Assembly (NCBI GenBank): GCA_016929415.1
Contig: JAFGIW010000158.1
Coordinates: 1 to 64,000, forward strand
Reading direction: 5' to 3'
DNA from: Chitinispirillaceae bacterium
GTDB lineage: Bacteria; Fibrobacterota; Chitinivibrionia; Chitinivibrionales; Chitinispirillaceae
Length of the DNA stretch: 64,000 nucleotides
Below are positions 25,708-34,658 of the stretch, piece after piece (position 1 is the first letter of the stretch; each line of letters opens with the position of its first letter). The position numbers and the translations under genes are program-made. The notes under the pieces are model-generated. The model was not told the DNA's origin and made no database searches. It worked only from the letters and a program-made list of their open reading frames with translations.

Positions 25708-27933
25708 ATGAATTCAATTTGTTTTCGTTGTCATTTATTACTGGTAATAATTTTATTTATTTGTGAGAGCTCACTTGCTCGGCAGTGGTGGACGCTCAAC
25801 CCATTTCTCGGTACTGGTGGTGCAACCGCCATGGACTTTGTTGACGGGAAATACGGACTGGTCGCGGGCTCCGACAACTCCATAGCAACCACTGATGACG
25901 GTTGCACAACCTGGCATCAGCGACCGACCGACAAGGCTGTGACCATCTGCGCCGTTTCGCCCGTTGAAATCTGGATAACGGATAAAAATGTGGACGGGGT
26001 TGTTTACCATACCATCGATTCGGGCAATACATGGGTAAAGAAGGACATCGGGTCGGGTGATATAATCCGAAAAATCGTTTTTTACGGAAATCGTGGTTAT
26101 GTTGTAGGAGATAGCTGGCTTGCCTATAGGACTACGGATGGAGGAGAAAGTTGGAAGGATATGGATGTGTCACCGGCTGCCGATTTCGTCGATGTGGAGT
26201 TTCCGGATTCATCGCACGGCTGGGTTATCGGGTCGAACATGGTCGAAACGGTGATTGCACAAAGCGCAGACGGTGGCGAAACTTGGAGCGCCGAAACACT
26301 GCCCGTATCGATCCGACTCTACGATATCTGTGCACCAGATTCTTTGACGATGTATACGATCGGGAATGATACCGGACATGCATTCATTTACTATACACTT
26401 GATGGTGGCAAAACATGGAACGGCGGTACGGACAGTATCCCGGGTAGCAATCATCGTTGGATTCATTTTATTGATAAAAACCGGGGTTTTGTTTTCACGA
26501 CAACGGGGATAATGTATACAACAACCGATGGAGGACACACATGGCCGGACAGTCAATCACTCGGTTTTTCATGTAGGGCGGTTGATTTCACCACTGGGGG
26601 TTTTGTTTGGATATTGTCAGCGGCAACGGGCGGCATATCACTCTACCAATCGAAAGATACATGCCGTACCTGGACTTACAAGGGACGGGAAACGGCAATT
26701 ACGAATAAACTGTACGAAGTGAGTTTCGCTGACCCCTCGCATGGCACGATGGTCACTGATTCGACGTATTACATAACCGGCGACGGTGGTTCATCGTGGG
26801 AAAAGGGACAACTCCCCGATTCGGTACAATTGCCGCTTGCGCGTATAGCGATGCCCGCCGCCGGCGCATTGAGAATAATTTCGACCAGATATCAGGTATA
26901 TGCCAAGAACTCACCCGGAGGCGAGTGGTATTCATCCGATCTGCCCGAATTTTTCGTTCCCAGAGACTATGTATTTCTCGGTACATCGCATGGATGGATT
27001 CTTGGCGGGGTTAAATACTGGGAACGCGGCTCATTCAAAAATGTGAGTCTGGTGGCAACGACCGATGACGCGCAAACCTGGCATGAAATATGGTCGGACA
27101 GTACGGTGAATACGGGCAGCATATGTTTTATTGATGATAATACGGGGTGGATGACGGGTGCCAGCGGGTATCTTATGCACACGACCGACGGCGGTGAGAC
27201 ATGGTCGAAAAAAGATGCCGTGCCGGTTGCCAATTATACCGATGTATGCTTTCTTGATGACCGAAACGGTTGGTTGCTCGCTGAATACGACACCGCGTAT
27301 CAGACGAGCGACGGGGGCGCCACATGGAAAGCATTTTATCTCGGCTCCTATCAGAACAACTATATCATGAGCAAAATGAGCGTCTGCGATTCATCGCATA
27401 TTATTATCGCAGGAACGAGAAGATACAACCGTTTCGCGGCAGATCCGTGGTATTACAGTGAAGTCGTGGATTTTAAAGCCGGAGTATCCAGAAACCTTCT
27501 GCTTTCACGATCACAACAGGATATTTCGTTCAATTTCGCTGCTGTTTCAGACACGCTCATCTGGGTTGTCGGCAACAATGGCCTTGTGCAACGGTATTCG
27601 CAGACTTCGACGCCGATTACTTCGAAAGTGATCGTTCAGAACACTAGGCTCCATACCTCACCTGTTTCGTATAAGTACAACATTGCGGGTTCAACGCTGC
27701 GTATAAATTTGTTTTTTGATATGGCGGCAAATATACGCGTCCCGCGAATTTCGATTTTTGATTTGAAAGGCAGATGCTTGTACACCACGTTCATCCGACA
27801 TATGAATACACGGTTCGCTCCGTACACCATATCGGTGCCTCTAAATAAAATGGGGAAAAACATTTATATTTGCACTGTTTCTGAAAAGGAAAACAACCGA
27901 TTGTATTCATCGTTCAGCATCGCTCGTTATTAA
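25708..27933 (+). CDS. Secreted Ycf48/BNR-like propeller protein with sorting tail
   Basis: A 741-residue exported protein with a signal peptide (ICFRCHLLLVIILFICESSLA). It holds about 12 repeats with the Ycf48-like pattern, for example YRTTDGGESWKDMD, HTTDGGETWSKKD and YQTSDGGATWKAF, often followed by FVDGKYGLVAG-type turns. The C-terminus (ISIFDLKGRCLYTTF, NKMGKNIYICTVS) is a type IX-like sorting domain. ATG at 25708 with AGGGTGG upstream is preferred over a GTG nine bases earlier. The repeat type differs from that of the minus-strand neighbour, so these are not recent duplicates. Function unknown. Confidence 0.85.
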   Translation: MNSICFRCHLLLVIILFICESSLARQWWTLNPFLGTGGATAMDFVDGKYGLVAGSDNSIATTDDGCTTWHQRPTDKAVTICAVSPVEIWITDKNVDGVVYHTIDSGNTWVKKDIGSGDIIRKIVFYGNRGYVVGDSWLAYRTTDGGESWKDMDVSPAADFVDVEFPDSSHGWVIGSNMVETVIAQSADGGETWSAETLPVSIRLYDICAPDSLTMYTIGNDTGHAFIYYTLDGGKTWNGGTDSIPGSNHRWIHFIDKNRGFVFTTTGIMYTTTDGGHTWPDSQSLGFSCRAVDFTTGGFVWILSAATGGISLYQSKDTCRTWTYKGRETAITNKLYEVSFADPSHGTMVTDSTYYITGDGGSSWEKGQLPDSVQLPLARIAMPAAGALRIISTRYQVYAKNSPGGEWYSSDLPEFFVPRDYVFLGTSHGWILGGVKYWERGSFKNVSLVATTDDAQTWHEIWSDSTVNTGSICFIDDNTGWMTGASGYLMHTTDGGETWSKKDAVPVANYTDVCFLDDRNGWLLAEYDTAYQTSDGGATWKAFYLGSYQNNYIMSKMSVCDSSHIIIAGTRRYNRFAADPWYYSEVVDFKAGVSRNLLLSRSQQDISFNFAAVSDTLIWVVGNNGLVQRYSQTSTPITSKVIVQNTRLHTSPVSYKYNIAGSTLRINLFFDMAANIRVPRISIFDLKGRCLYTTFIRHMNTRFAPYTISVPLNKMGKNIYICTVSEKENNRLYSSFSIARY

Positions 27934-28642
27934 CGGATGAGCAGTTTTATGCCACAAGTTTCCATAAATGACATCTGATTGGAATGCGCACATTATAAAG
28001 CAGTGACAAAGAGTGAATGAAAGAGATTAGGCATGGGACTGACGAAAAGCGCGTAAAATCAATATCGGAGGAATGTGCCGTCGAGCAAACAGCCCACCAA
28101 CATCGGCAGCCAGGTTTCGCCGGCGCTCCACCCAAATTTTCCTACTCTCGCTTCGGAAAATTTCTGGCGTGCCAAGAACCGCTGGTGCGCCGAGCAAAGC
28201 TCGTGCACTTCTTATAGAGTGAGTTTGCAGTTAAGTTACGTGTTCGTTTATTCAAACATAACTTATTCGGGTAACCAGCCCCAAAAATATGGAGGTGGTC
28301 GTCCATAATATCTATCGATCAATTTGTTTGTAAGACACAGCCCCCCCCCAAAAAAATAACTATTTCTGAACTATTCTCTTTACCCATTACAACTATTGAT
28401 ATGAAGTAGAACCGTGGAAATTAAAGCCGGACGGTTGCAAGGGGTGAAATCTAAATCAGATTCCATTTATGTAAGCTAAAAATCAGGATATTGGTCTACA
28501 TAGTGGTCTACACTTGTTTGAAAATTTCAGCAAATTTTCTATTATTAGCTATATATTAGAATGGAATACAGAAGGCAATCTAGCAAATTAATCGGTTAAA
28601 TGTGATACCTAACCCTTACGATTCTCTCCGAAAGGAAGTTTT
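27934..28642. other. Long intergenic region
   Basis: About 700 AT-rich bases without a gene I can support. It holds a run of nine C followed by seven A (28341-28356), a 9-base direct repeat TGGTCTACA at 28492-28500 and 28504-28512, a small hairpin GAGC-AAA-GCTC near 28191, and a promoter at 28518-28545. Short frames around 28017-28308 have no ribosome site and resemble no family known to me. Confidence 0.5.
28518..28545 (+). promoter_or_regulatory. Possible promoter of the di-haem protein gene
   Basis: TTGAAA (28518-28523), a 16-base spacer and TATTAT (28540-28545) lie about 100 bases upstream of the start at 28643. The area is AT-rich, so chance matches are likely. Confidence 0.35.
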
Positions 28643-31300
28643 ATGAGCACCTTTAAGTACCCATTGTATGCAAGATGTAGCAATGTAGTAAAAAATGGGT
28701 TATGCACTATAATTCTAACCCTGATAATGGTAATAAGTTCGGCAATCAATCCTCTCCAGAAAGTGCAGGCAGCAACCGATGAGGCCATGCCGGCCTCTAT
28801 ACCTAAAGAGGTTATCGCCGACTGGAAGGATCAGGGCGGGACAATGGAACAAATCAAAGCCTCCCTTCCCGCGAAATATGCCGATAAAGTGCAAGGTAGC
28901 GGCGATGCGGGTTTCCAGAGTGCCTGTCACTGGCGGCGGGTGGCTCGTATGGAACCTTATCCAGAATTAGAAACTATCATGTTCTGCAGACACCACAATT
29001 TCGGTAATATTGTTGTAGGATACCATGATAATGTTGACGCAAAAAACGCTGATCAGGAGTGGTCATCAAACAGCGGCCTTTGTCTCCTCAACTTCAAAAA
29101 TTACTACTCCCAGTTTAAAGAAATTTTAACTAAGAAAGATGCGGTCATTAGGGACCCCTGTATCTCTTTTGATGCTAAAAAGGTCGTTTTTGCAATGTCC
29201 GGCAGTAGTAAGGGAACAGGGTACAGGCTCTATGAAATGGAAATCGATGACCCGAGTAAGATAAAGCAACTCACCGAGAATCCCGCCGGTTTGGTTGTTG
29301 CGGATTTCGAACCATGCTATCTGCCCAATGGAGATATCATGTTTACCTCCACACGTAATTTCGGCTTGCTTGATTGCTCAAATAATCCTACCACGAACAT
29401 GTTTTTAATGAATGGCGAGGGTAAATATATCCGTCAGATCGGATTCGATCAGGTACATACGTTTTATCCGGTTTTACGTCCGGACGGTACCGTTCTTTAC
29501 ACTCGCTGGGAGTACAACGACCGCGATGTAAGGAACGCCATGGGATTGTTTCAGATGAACCCTGATGGTTGTCGCCAGACGGAAATTTTTGGAAATCAGA
29601 CCAGTTGGCCGATGACGCTGATTCATGGCCGACCTATTCCTTTTGCTGATGGCAAGTTTATCGCGGTTGCAAGCGGACATCATGGTACCTATTCGGGTGA
29701 GGTGTGCATAGTTGATGCTACTTCATATACCAATGGAACAAAAGGCGTCAAAATGATCGCCCCGGTCCGTCCGACTAAACCTCGTGTTCAAGATGGGACG
29801 TTCCAGTATGGGGGAGTACGTAGATATTTCGCGTATCCAAATCCGCTTAGTGAAGATTGGTTTCTTGTTTCCTATCGTTCATCTGAGAACGGTAGATTTA
29901 AGTTATATTTAATGGATACTACCGGTAACCGGGAACTTCTTGCCTGGTCAGACCAGTCTCTGAGTCAGGCGGTGTTAGTTGCACCCTGGAAAACAATTTG
30001 GAGAAGTGATCCTGTTAGCCCTGCGGAACAGGCAGATTATAACGACTCCATGGGCGAATGCACCATGCAGGATGTCTATTATGGTGCAGGTATGGAAGGC
30101 GTTAAAAAAGAAAGTGGCGTTGCGAAATCACTTCGCGTAGTTGCACTTCAATACCGTGTTCAGGGATCGAGCGGATATGGCTCGGTTTATGGTTCCGGAC
30201 CATCCGGCATCTTTACACCCGCAGTTTTTGTCCCGGTCTCTTTGTATGGCGGCTCATGGGAGGCAAAGGAAGTTCTGGGTAAAGCAAAAATTTATGAGGA
30301 TGGTTCCGCCGCATTCAAGGTACCGGCAAGGAGACCGTTCTATTTTCAGGTGCTTGACTCCAATGGTTGTTGTATTGCAACCATGCGCAGCTGGGCCACG
30401 CTCATGCCGGGTGAAACATTCGCTTGTGTGGGATGTCATGAAAGTAAACTCGAAGCTCCGCCTTCAGGAGGTAATCCGATGGCCGGAACCCCCAAGAAAC
30501 TTGACACACCACTGGGTATCGAGAATAAACCGTTTGATTACGGAAAACTTGTTCAGCCGATCCTTGACAAGCATTGTACAAAATGTCATAAGTCAGGTCA
30601 TGCATCCGGTTTCGATTTGAGTGGAGACCTTGTAAGTTCATCGGGGGGGGGAAAATCATGGACACGATCATACATTTCTTTGATGAAAGGGATTGGTGCT
30701 TCAAACAGCAACAAAGCAATTAATATCGTCACTATTTTTTCCCAGCCGGAACAGAAGCCCCCTTACTCATTCGGTTCTACAAAAAGCGGGATGATCAAAA
30801 ATATTTTAAGTGGCCATAAAGATGTTAAACTCTCCGCTACCGAGACGGAAATCATAGCCTGCTGGATCGACCTTGCGGCGCCGCATGCCGGAACCTATTC
30901 CAGTTATATGTCATCATCCGATGCATCCGGTTATCAAAAGCTGGAGCAAAAAAAGGAAAAATGGCTGGCTATTGAGGCGGAAAATCTCAAGGCTTTGGCT
31001 GTAGCAACCGCAGTCACGCCGGATGATCACGGGAGGGTAAAATCCACCAACTACTTTACGGAACAACGTATAGGGTATCTACCGGCCCAGCGTGCACTTG
31101 TTCTGAAGAAATCCTCCCAGGGGAATTTCATGCTGGTGGATCTCAGAGGAAGAGTGATTTTCCGTATGCAACTATCAGATCAGCATACCGACGGCGATGT
31201 GACCATTTCATTGCCGGCATCTTTGGGTACAGGGCTCTATATCGCCAGATTTGAAGGTACCGATGGAATCCGGCAGGCGAAGATTTCCATTACGCAATAG
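28643..31300 (+). CDS. Exported hydrazine-synthase-alpha-like di-haem protein with sorting tail
   Basis: An 885-residue exported protein whose core (about 90-640) resembles the middle domain of the hydrazine synthase alpha subunit family, with TolB/PD40-like blades (DPCISFDAKKVVFAMSG, CYLPNGDIMFTSTRN, VLRPDGTVLYTRWEYNDRD). Two c-type haem sites are present: CVGCH at 595-599 and CTKCH at 645-649. A signal sequence lies near the start (CTIILTLIMVISSA). The end (FMLVDLRGRVIFRMQL, TGLYIARFEG) is a type IX-like sorting tail. Family members in non-anammox bacteria have no known hydrazine role, so I assign only a redox function. A run of nine G (30643-30651) lies between codons for SSGGGKS. GAAAGGAAG precedes the ATG. 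Confidence 0.82.
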   Translation: MSTFKYPLYARCSNVVKNGLCTIILTLIMVISSAINPLQKVQAATDEAMPASIPKEVIADWKDQGGTMEQIKASLPAKYADKVQGSGDAGFQSACHWRRVARMEPYPELETIMFCRHHNFGNIVVGYHDNVDAKNADQEWSSNSGLCLLNFKNYYSQFKEILTKKDAVIRDPCISFDAKKVVFAMSGSSKGTGYRLYEMEIDDPSKIKQLTENPAGLVVADFEPCYLPNGDIMFTSTRNFGLLDCSNNPTTNMFLMNGEGKYIRQIGFDQVHTFYPVLRPDGTVLYTRWEYNDRDVRNAMGLFQMNPDGCRQTEIFGNQTSWPMTLIHGRPIPFADGKFIAVASGHHGTYSGEVCIVDATSYTNGTKGVKMIAPVRPTKPRVQDGTFQYGGVRRYFAYPNPLSEDWFLVSYRSSENGRFKLYLMDTTGNRELLAWSDQSLSQAVLVAPWKTIWRSDPVSPAEQADYNDSMGECTMQDVYYGAGMEGVKKESGVAKSLRVVALQYRVQGSSGYGSVYGSGPSGIFTPAVFVPVSLYGGSWEAKEVLGKAKIYEDGSAAFKVPARRPFYFQVLDSNGCCIATMRSWATLMPGETFACVGCHESKLEAPPSGGNPMAGTPKKLDTPLGIENKPFDYGKLVQPILDKHCTKCHKSGHASGFDLSGDLVSSSGGGKSWTRSYISLMKGIGASNSNKAINIVTIFSQPEQKPPYSFGSTKSGMIKNILSGHKDVKLSATETEIIACWIDLAAPHAGTYSSYMSSSDASGYQKLEQKKEKWLAIEAENLKALAVATAVTPDDHGRVKSTNYFTEQRIGYLPAQRALVLKKSSQGNFMLVDLRGRVIFRMQLSDQHTDGDVTISLPASLGTGLYIARFEGTDGIRQAKISITQ

Positions 31301-31329
31301 ATGAGCGTGTCATCCGTTTGGTTTTACCG

Positions 31330-31369
31330 CAGCCAAACCATCGAAGGGTGGTTTGGTTGTGTTGTTTTA
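31330..31369 (+). terminator. Terminator-like hairpin
   Basis: CAGCCAAACCA (31330-31340) pairs with TGGTTTGGTTG (31349-31359) over 11 positions with one G-T pair and an 8-base loop, followed by TGTTGTTTTA. It lies 30 bases after the di-haem protein gene. An upstream GTTTGG (31316-31321) could pair with the same CCAAAC and compete, as in an attenuator. Confidence 0.55.
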
Positions 31370-31409
31370 GACACGGTCTGCCGGCCATTAATTTTACCGG
31401 GGGAAAAGA

Positions 31410-33116
31410 ATGAACGTCTTGAGAATCGCGGCTTTGATAACGGCGTTCTCGGCAATGCGGCTATCCGCCGACATGATCGATGACTTTGAAGACGGAGATT
31501 ATCAGAATGAAACCGGATTCAGCTGGTTTTATACTATGGTCCCCTGTGATGATGAAGTCATCATTAACAATGCAATGCCGGATGAATATGGAATGTTGGG
31601 GATGCTTCCGGTTGCCGGAATCGGCTACGATGAGGGGTACGCTGCTGAGTTGTCGTGGAAATTCGGCAGCAAGCCGGCCGATTGTACCTATGAGCGTCTG
31701 GTCAGCCTGGCGGGTTCGCTCTGGTTTGATTCACAAGGTGGTGGCGTTGGATGGTATAAAGCAACGGAAATTTCATTTTATGCAAAGGCAAGCACAACGC
31801 TTACTACTCGCGTGCAATTCATCCTTTCAGGAGCACCGATCGCACTTTTTCATAAAGATATCGCGGTAACACCGGAGTGGACCAGGTGTACGGTACCATT
31901 TTCAGAACTTGTTCTTGACGAATCGTCGGAACCTGTTGAATTCCAGAGCGATGCTATCCGGAAAATTCAGTTTATTATCATGGAATATTCTGCGGGGACA
32001 CCGGACAGTGGTACACTCCTCATTGATGATGTGGAGGTTAATGATACTGTTATTCCCTCCTATATTAATATTTTAACTGTGGAGCCGTCGGATCCGGGAA
32101 AGAGCAGTGAACTGCAGGGAACCCTTCTGGCCGATTTCGAAGGGGACGGTCAGGGTGACAGCAGACCTGAAATCAGTAAATTCAAAACCCCCTGGTATCT
32201 TTTTGATGATTCAGATAAAGCCGGTGCCGGGAATTCAGTTTTTACCGGCGGCGTTCAGCTCAATCCGGAAGATTCAACAGCAATGATTCAGATAAATGTC
32301 GGCGGCAAGGAAGGGTTCGACAGTACGCAGGGCCTCAAGGTCTCCTTTAAACTTGGCAATCCCATACGGGATGGTGAAGAAATCACACAGCCATTCGTCG
32401 GTATCGGCTGTATGCTTTCCAATTCCGACGAGTATCTTTCGGGTGCCGATACTTCCCTGAAAACCGCCGATCTTTCGGAGGCGACAGGCATCTATTTCGA
32501 CTACAAGACAGTGGCGACAAATGATAAGTTCAGACACTTCGAGTTTGAATTGTATGATACCGACAGCCTCCCCGAGGGTAATTCTTTCCATAAAGAAATA
32601 CCGGCAACCGGAGGAGTGTGGCGTGGTGTCATAATTCCCTTCGCCGACCTTGACCCTCCCGTAGATTTTGACTCTCTCACGGCCGATCAGCGGTCACTTG
32701 ACAGAAAGAAAATCGATAGAATACAGTTCAGATTTCAGAATATCAAGGGAACCGGAATCGATGTCTACCTTGATAATATTAAATTCGCAGGAAATGTTTG
32801 CGCTCCATACGGATGCGATGAAAATGTCGTTTCTCCGGTAAATTACAAGCATACATCCGTAACATTTCAGATGTGCACAAATGGTTTGAAGGTAACTCTA
32901 AAGTCTCTTCCCGGTGGAACACACAATGGTTATGTTGAGCTTATTGGAATAAACGGGGTGGTTATCGCCAGAGAAAAAATACATACATCGGACAGCTATT
33001 CTCTTCTCATTAAAACCGATAGGCTTTCTGCCGGTGTCTATATTATCAGAGTGAATACCAGGTATGGTGAAGGTAAAATATATTCATTCACCGACAGGAT
33101 CTCTGTTCTTAACTGA
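31410..33116 (+). CDS. Secreted protein with two carbohydrate-binding-like domains and sorting tail
   Basis: A 568-residue exported protein. After a signal peptide (MNVLRIAALITAFSAMRLSA) come two jelly-roll domains, about 23-215 and 240-470, both like CBM11/CIA30: MIDDFEDGDYQNETGFSWF with GTLLIDDVEVND, and LLADFEGDGQGDS with GTGIDVYLDNIKFAG. No catalytic domain is seen. The last 80 residues (NGYVELIGINGVVIAREKI, LSAGVYIIRVNTRYG) form a type IX-like sorting tail. The start has GGGGGAAAAG upstream. It follows the di-haem protein by 109 bases in the same direction and may bind polysaccharide for it; this is inference. Confidence 0.8.
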   Translation: MNVLRIAALITAFSAMRLSADMIDDFEDGDYQNETGFSWFYTMVPCDDEVIINNAMPDEYGMLGMLPVAGIGYDEGYAAELSWKFGSKPADCTYERLVSLAGSLWFDSQGGGVGWYKATEISFYAKASTTLTTRVQFILSGAPIALFHKDIAVTPEWTRCTVPFSELVLDESSEPVEFQSDAIRKIQFIIMEYSAGTPDSGTLLIDDVEVNDTVIPSYINILTVEPSDPGKSSELQGTLLADFEGDGQGDSRPEISKFKTPWYLFDDSDKAGAGNSVFTGGVQLNPEDSTAMIQINVGGKEGFDSTQGLKVSFKLGNPIRDGEEITQPFVGIGCMLSNSDEYLSGADTSLKTADLSEATGIYFDYKTVATNDKFRHFEFELYDTDSLPEGNSFHKEIPATGGVWRGVIIPFADLDPPVDFDSLTADQRSLDRKKIDRIQFRFQNIKGTGIDVYLDNIKFAGNVCAPYGCDENVVSPVNYKHTSVTFQMCTNGLKVTLKSLPGGTHNGYVELIGINGVVIAREKIHTSDSYSLLIKTDRLSAGVYIIRVNTRYGEGKIYSFTDRISVLN

Positions 33117-33154
33117 TTGGGGTGGGGGTATTAAAACTATATCCAATTAACCTT

Positions 33155-33181
33155 AAAATATAATTGAGTTCAATTCATTTT
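33155..33181. terminator. Possible bidirectional terminator
   Basis: An AT-rich hairpin (AATTGA-GT-TCAATT with outer AAAAT/ATTTT pairing) lies between the converging genes ending at 33116 and 33301. It gives T-rich runs on both strands. Confidence 0.4.
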
Positions 33182-33300
33182 AACCGTTTACAATCTTGAT
33201 TGACGTTTGTATAGAAGGAATATTCTGCCATTAAAAATGGTTATCTTTGCTCAATGCATCGCTCCGCTCAACGGCCGGATCTGTCAATTTTGAACAGCTA

Positions 33301-34155
33301 CTAATTGGGGTATTTCACGCTGTCGGCCAGTGCCTTGAAGAGGCTTTGCAATTGCTGTATAGTGAGCTTTTCCTCCGCCATATCCGTACCCAGAACGCCG
33401 AATTTGGTCAAATGAGCCTCCCGGTAAGGCATGGATCGAAAGAAATTACCGACGGTGAGGAAACCGCCGTTGGTGCCGTCGACTCCGTGGCAGTCAACGC
33501 TGCTGCATTCAGCTGAATAGATCAAGTCACCCTGAGTGGCATTGCCGTTTTTTCCGATATTTGAGAAGGTGACGGTGGCATCGGGATAGGCGCCCGAAAC
33601 GGTGAAATCGTAAAGCTGCTTCACGTCGACCGCCTCGGTTTTGAGGAATTTGACAATATCCCAGATCTGCGCATCGGTTAATATTTCGACGTAATTGGGC
33701 ATCTGGTCGCCCACGGTGCTGTTCGTGTCGGGATCATAGACCGACAGATTCGCCGATAAGCTTCTTCTTATTGGGGAATTGTCGCCGGTCTTGATCGATT
33801 TGAAAAGGTCGGAACTGCCGGATGCTTTGGCTGCCTCAAATAAATTAAGATTGGCGACATGCGGCCTTGAAGGGGAAGGAGCGTTATAAGCGGCAAAACC
33901 GCCCGCCCTGCCCAGTAGGTCCCATCCGTGACACTGTACGCATCGGAAGAAATCGGGAAATTGATCAAAATAGGCGGTACTTGCCTGATCGAAGCCGGTC
34001 TCCTTTGCCCAGAATTGATCGTACAGCTTGCCGCCGTTATACCCGTCAGCGGCAACAAAGGCCGGATCATCTGCAATGTCATCGGTCGGGGAACAGCCGA
34101 TAATCAGGGAAAGAAAGAAAAGAATAGTTATAACACCCTTCACTCCGGTACGCAT
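33301..34155 (-). CDS. Lipoprotein cytochrome c with CXXCH and CX4CH haem sites
   Basis: A 284-residue exported lipoprotein: signal ITILFFLSLIIGC with acceptor Cys21. One canonical haem site CVQCH lies at 72-76. A second site reads CSSVDCHG at 217-224, giving CX4CH spacing, with a downstream Met (SMPYREAH) as possible axial ligand. Two cytochrome-c-like domains are suggested, each with a typical closing helix (MPNYVEILTDAQIWDIVKFL, LTIQQLQSLFKALAD). It would sit in the periplasm or outer membrane. It converges on the secreted CBM-like gene, and with the di-haem protein and exported flavodoxin nearby forms an extracytoplasmic redox group. Confidence 0.83.
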   Translation of the reverse strand: MRTGVKGVITILFFLSLIIGCSPTDDIADDPAFVAADGYNGGKLYDQFWAKETGFDQASTAYFDQFPDFFRCVQCHGWDLLGRAGGFAAYNAPSPSRPHVANLNLFEAAKASGSSDLFKSIKTGDNSPIRRSLSANLSVYDPDTNSTVGDQMPNYVEILTDAQIWDIVKFLKTEAVDVKQLYDFTVSGAYPDATVTFSNIGKNGNATQGDLIYSAECSSVDCHGVDGTNGGFLTVGNFFRSMPYREAHLTKFGVLGTDMAEEKLTIQQLQSLFKALADSVKYPN

Positions 34156-34658
34156 TCAGTCCTCCTTTGTAGATATAGTCAGATAAAAACAATCTATATA
34201 TTTCCGTAATGGATAAACCAGAAAATTCCACACTTTGAAGGGGGTGTTTTGTGTTGAAGAAACGGCTGCGGATGCATTTTATCCTTCGTTTCGGGCCATA
34301 ACGGCCCTACCTTCAATGAAAACATATATAAGTATATGCAGCTGTTGTTGATTTTCATCGAAAGTATCATTATATTGGAAATAATCATTTGGTTCTTTGA
34401 GGCAAGATCGTGAGTTTCGAAGGGTATCCCGATCCGGAGTGACCCGGCAGCAGACTTTCCTCGAGCGGGGCTTGTGCCCCGAACCCCGAAGTGATGGTAG
34501 CGGAACGATATCGGCATATATAACGGCAAAGAAGATTTAATTTCTAATAATGACGAGTCAGTTTGGAATTACCCGCTTAAGCGACTTTCAGGGTTCTTAA
34601 ATTAATCAATTGGAACAATTGTAATTATTTCTTAAATATTAAAAATCGGAGGTACGGC
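34156..34658. other. Divergent intergenic region with hairpins
   Basis: About 500 bases between the cytochrome (minus) and the flavodoxin (plus). It contains GGGCC-ATAAC-GGCCC near 34297 and CGGGGC-TTGT-GCCCCG at 34466-34481. No gene or known riboswitch is recognised; the second half could be a structured leader of the flavodoxin gene. Confidence 0.4.
34466..34481. repeat. 6-bp GC hairpin
   Basis: CGGGGC (34466-34471), loop TTGT, GCCCCG (34476-34481), with no T-run after it. It lies about 180 bases upstream of the flavodoxin start. Confidence 0.45.

Noticed and set aside
28017-28308. Short overlapping frames in the 27.9-28.6 kb gap
   Set aside because: No start signals or family resemblance, and the DNA is AT-rich noncoding in character.
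28643-31300. True hydrazine synthase
   Set aside because: Only the alpha-like subunit is present, beta and gamma partners and other anammox genes are absent, and the family is widespread outside anammox bacteria.
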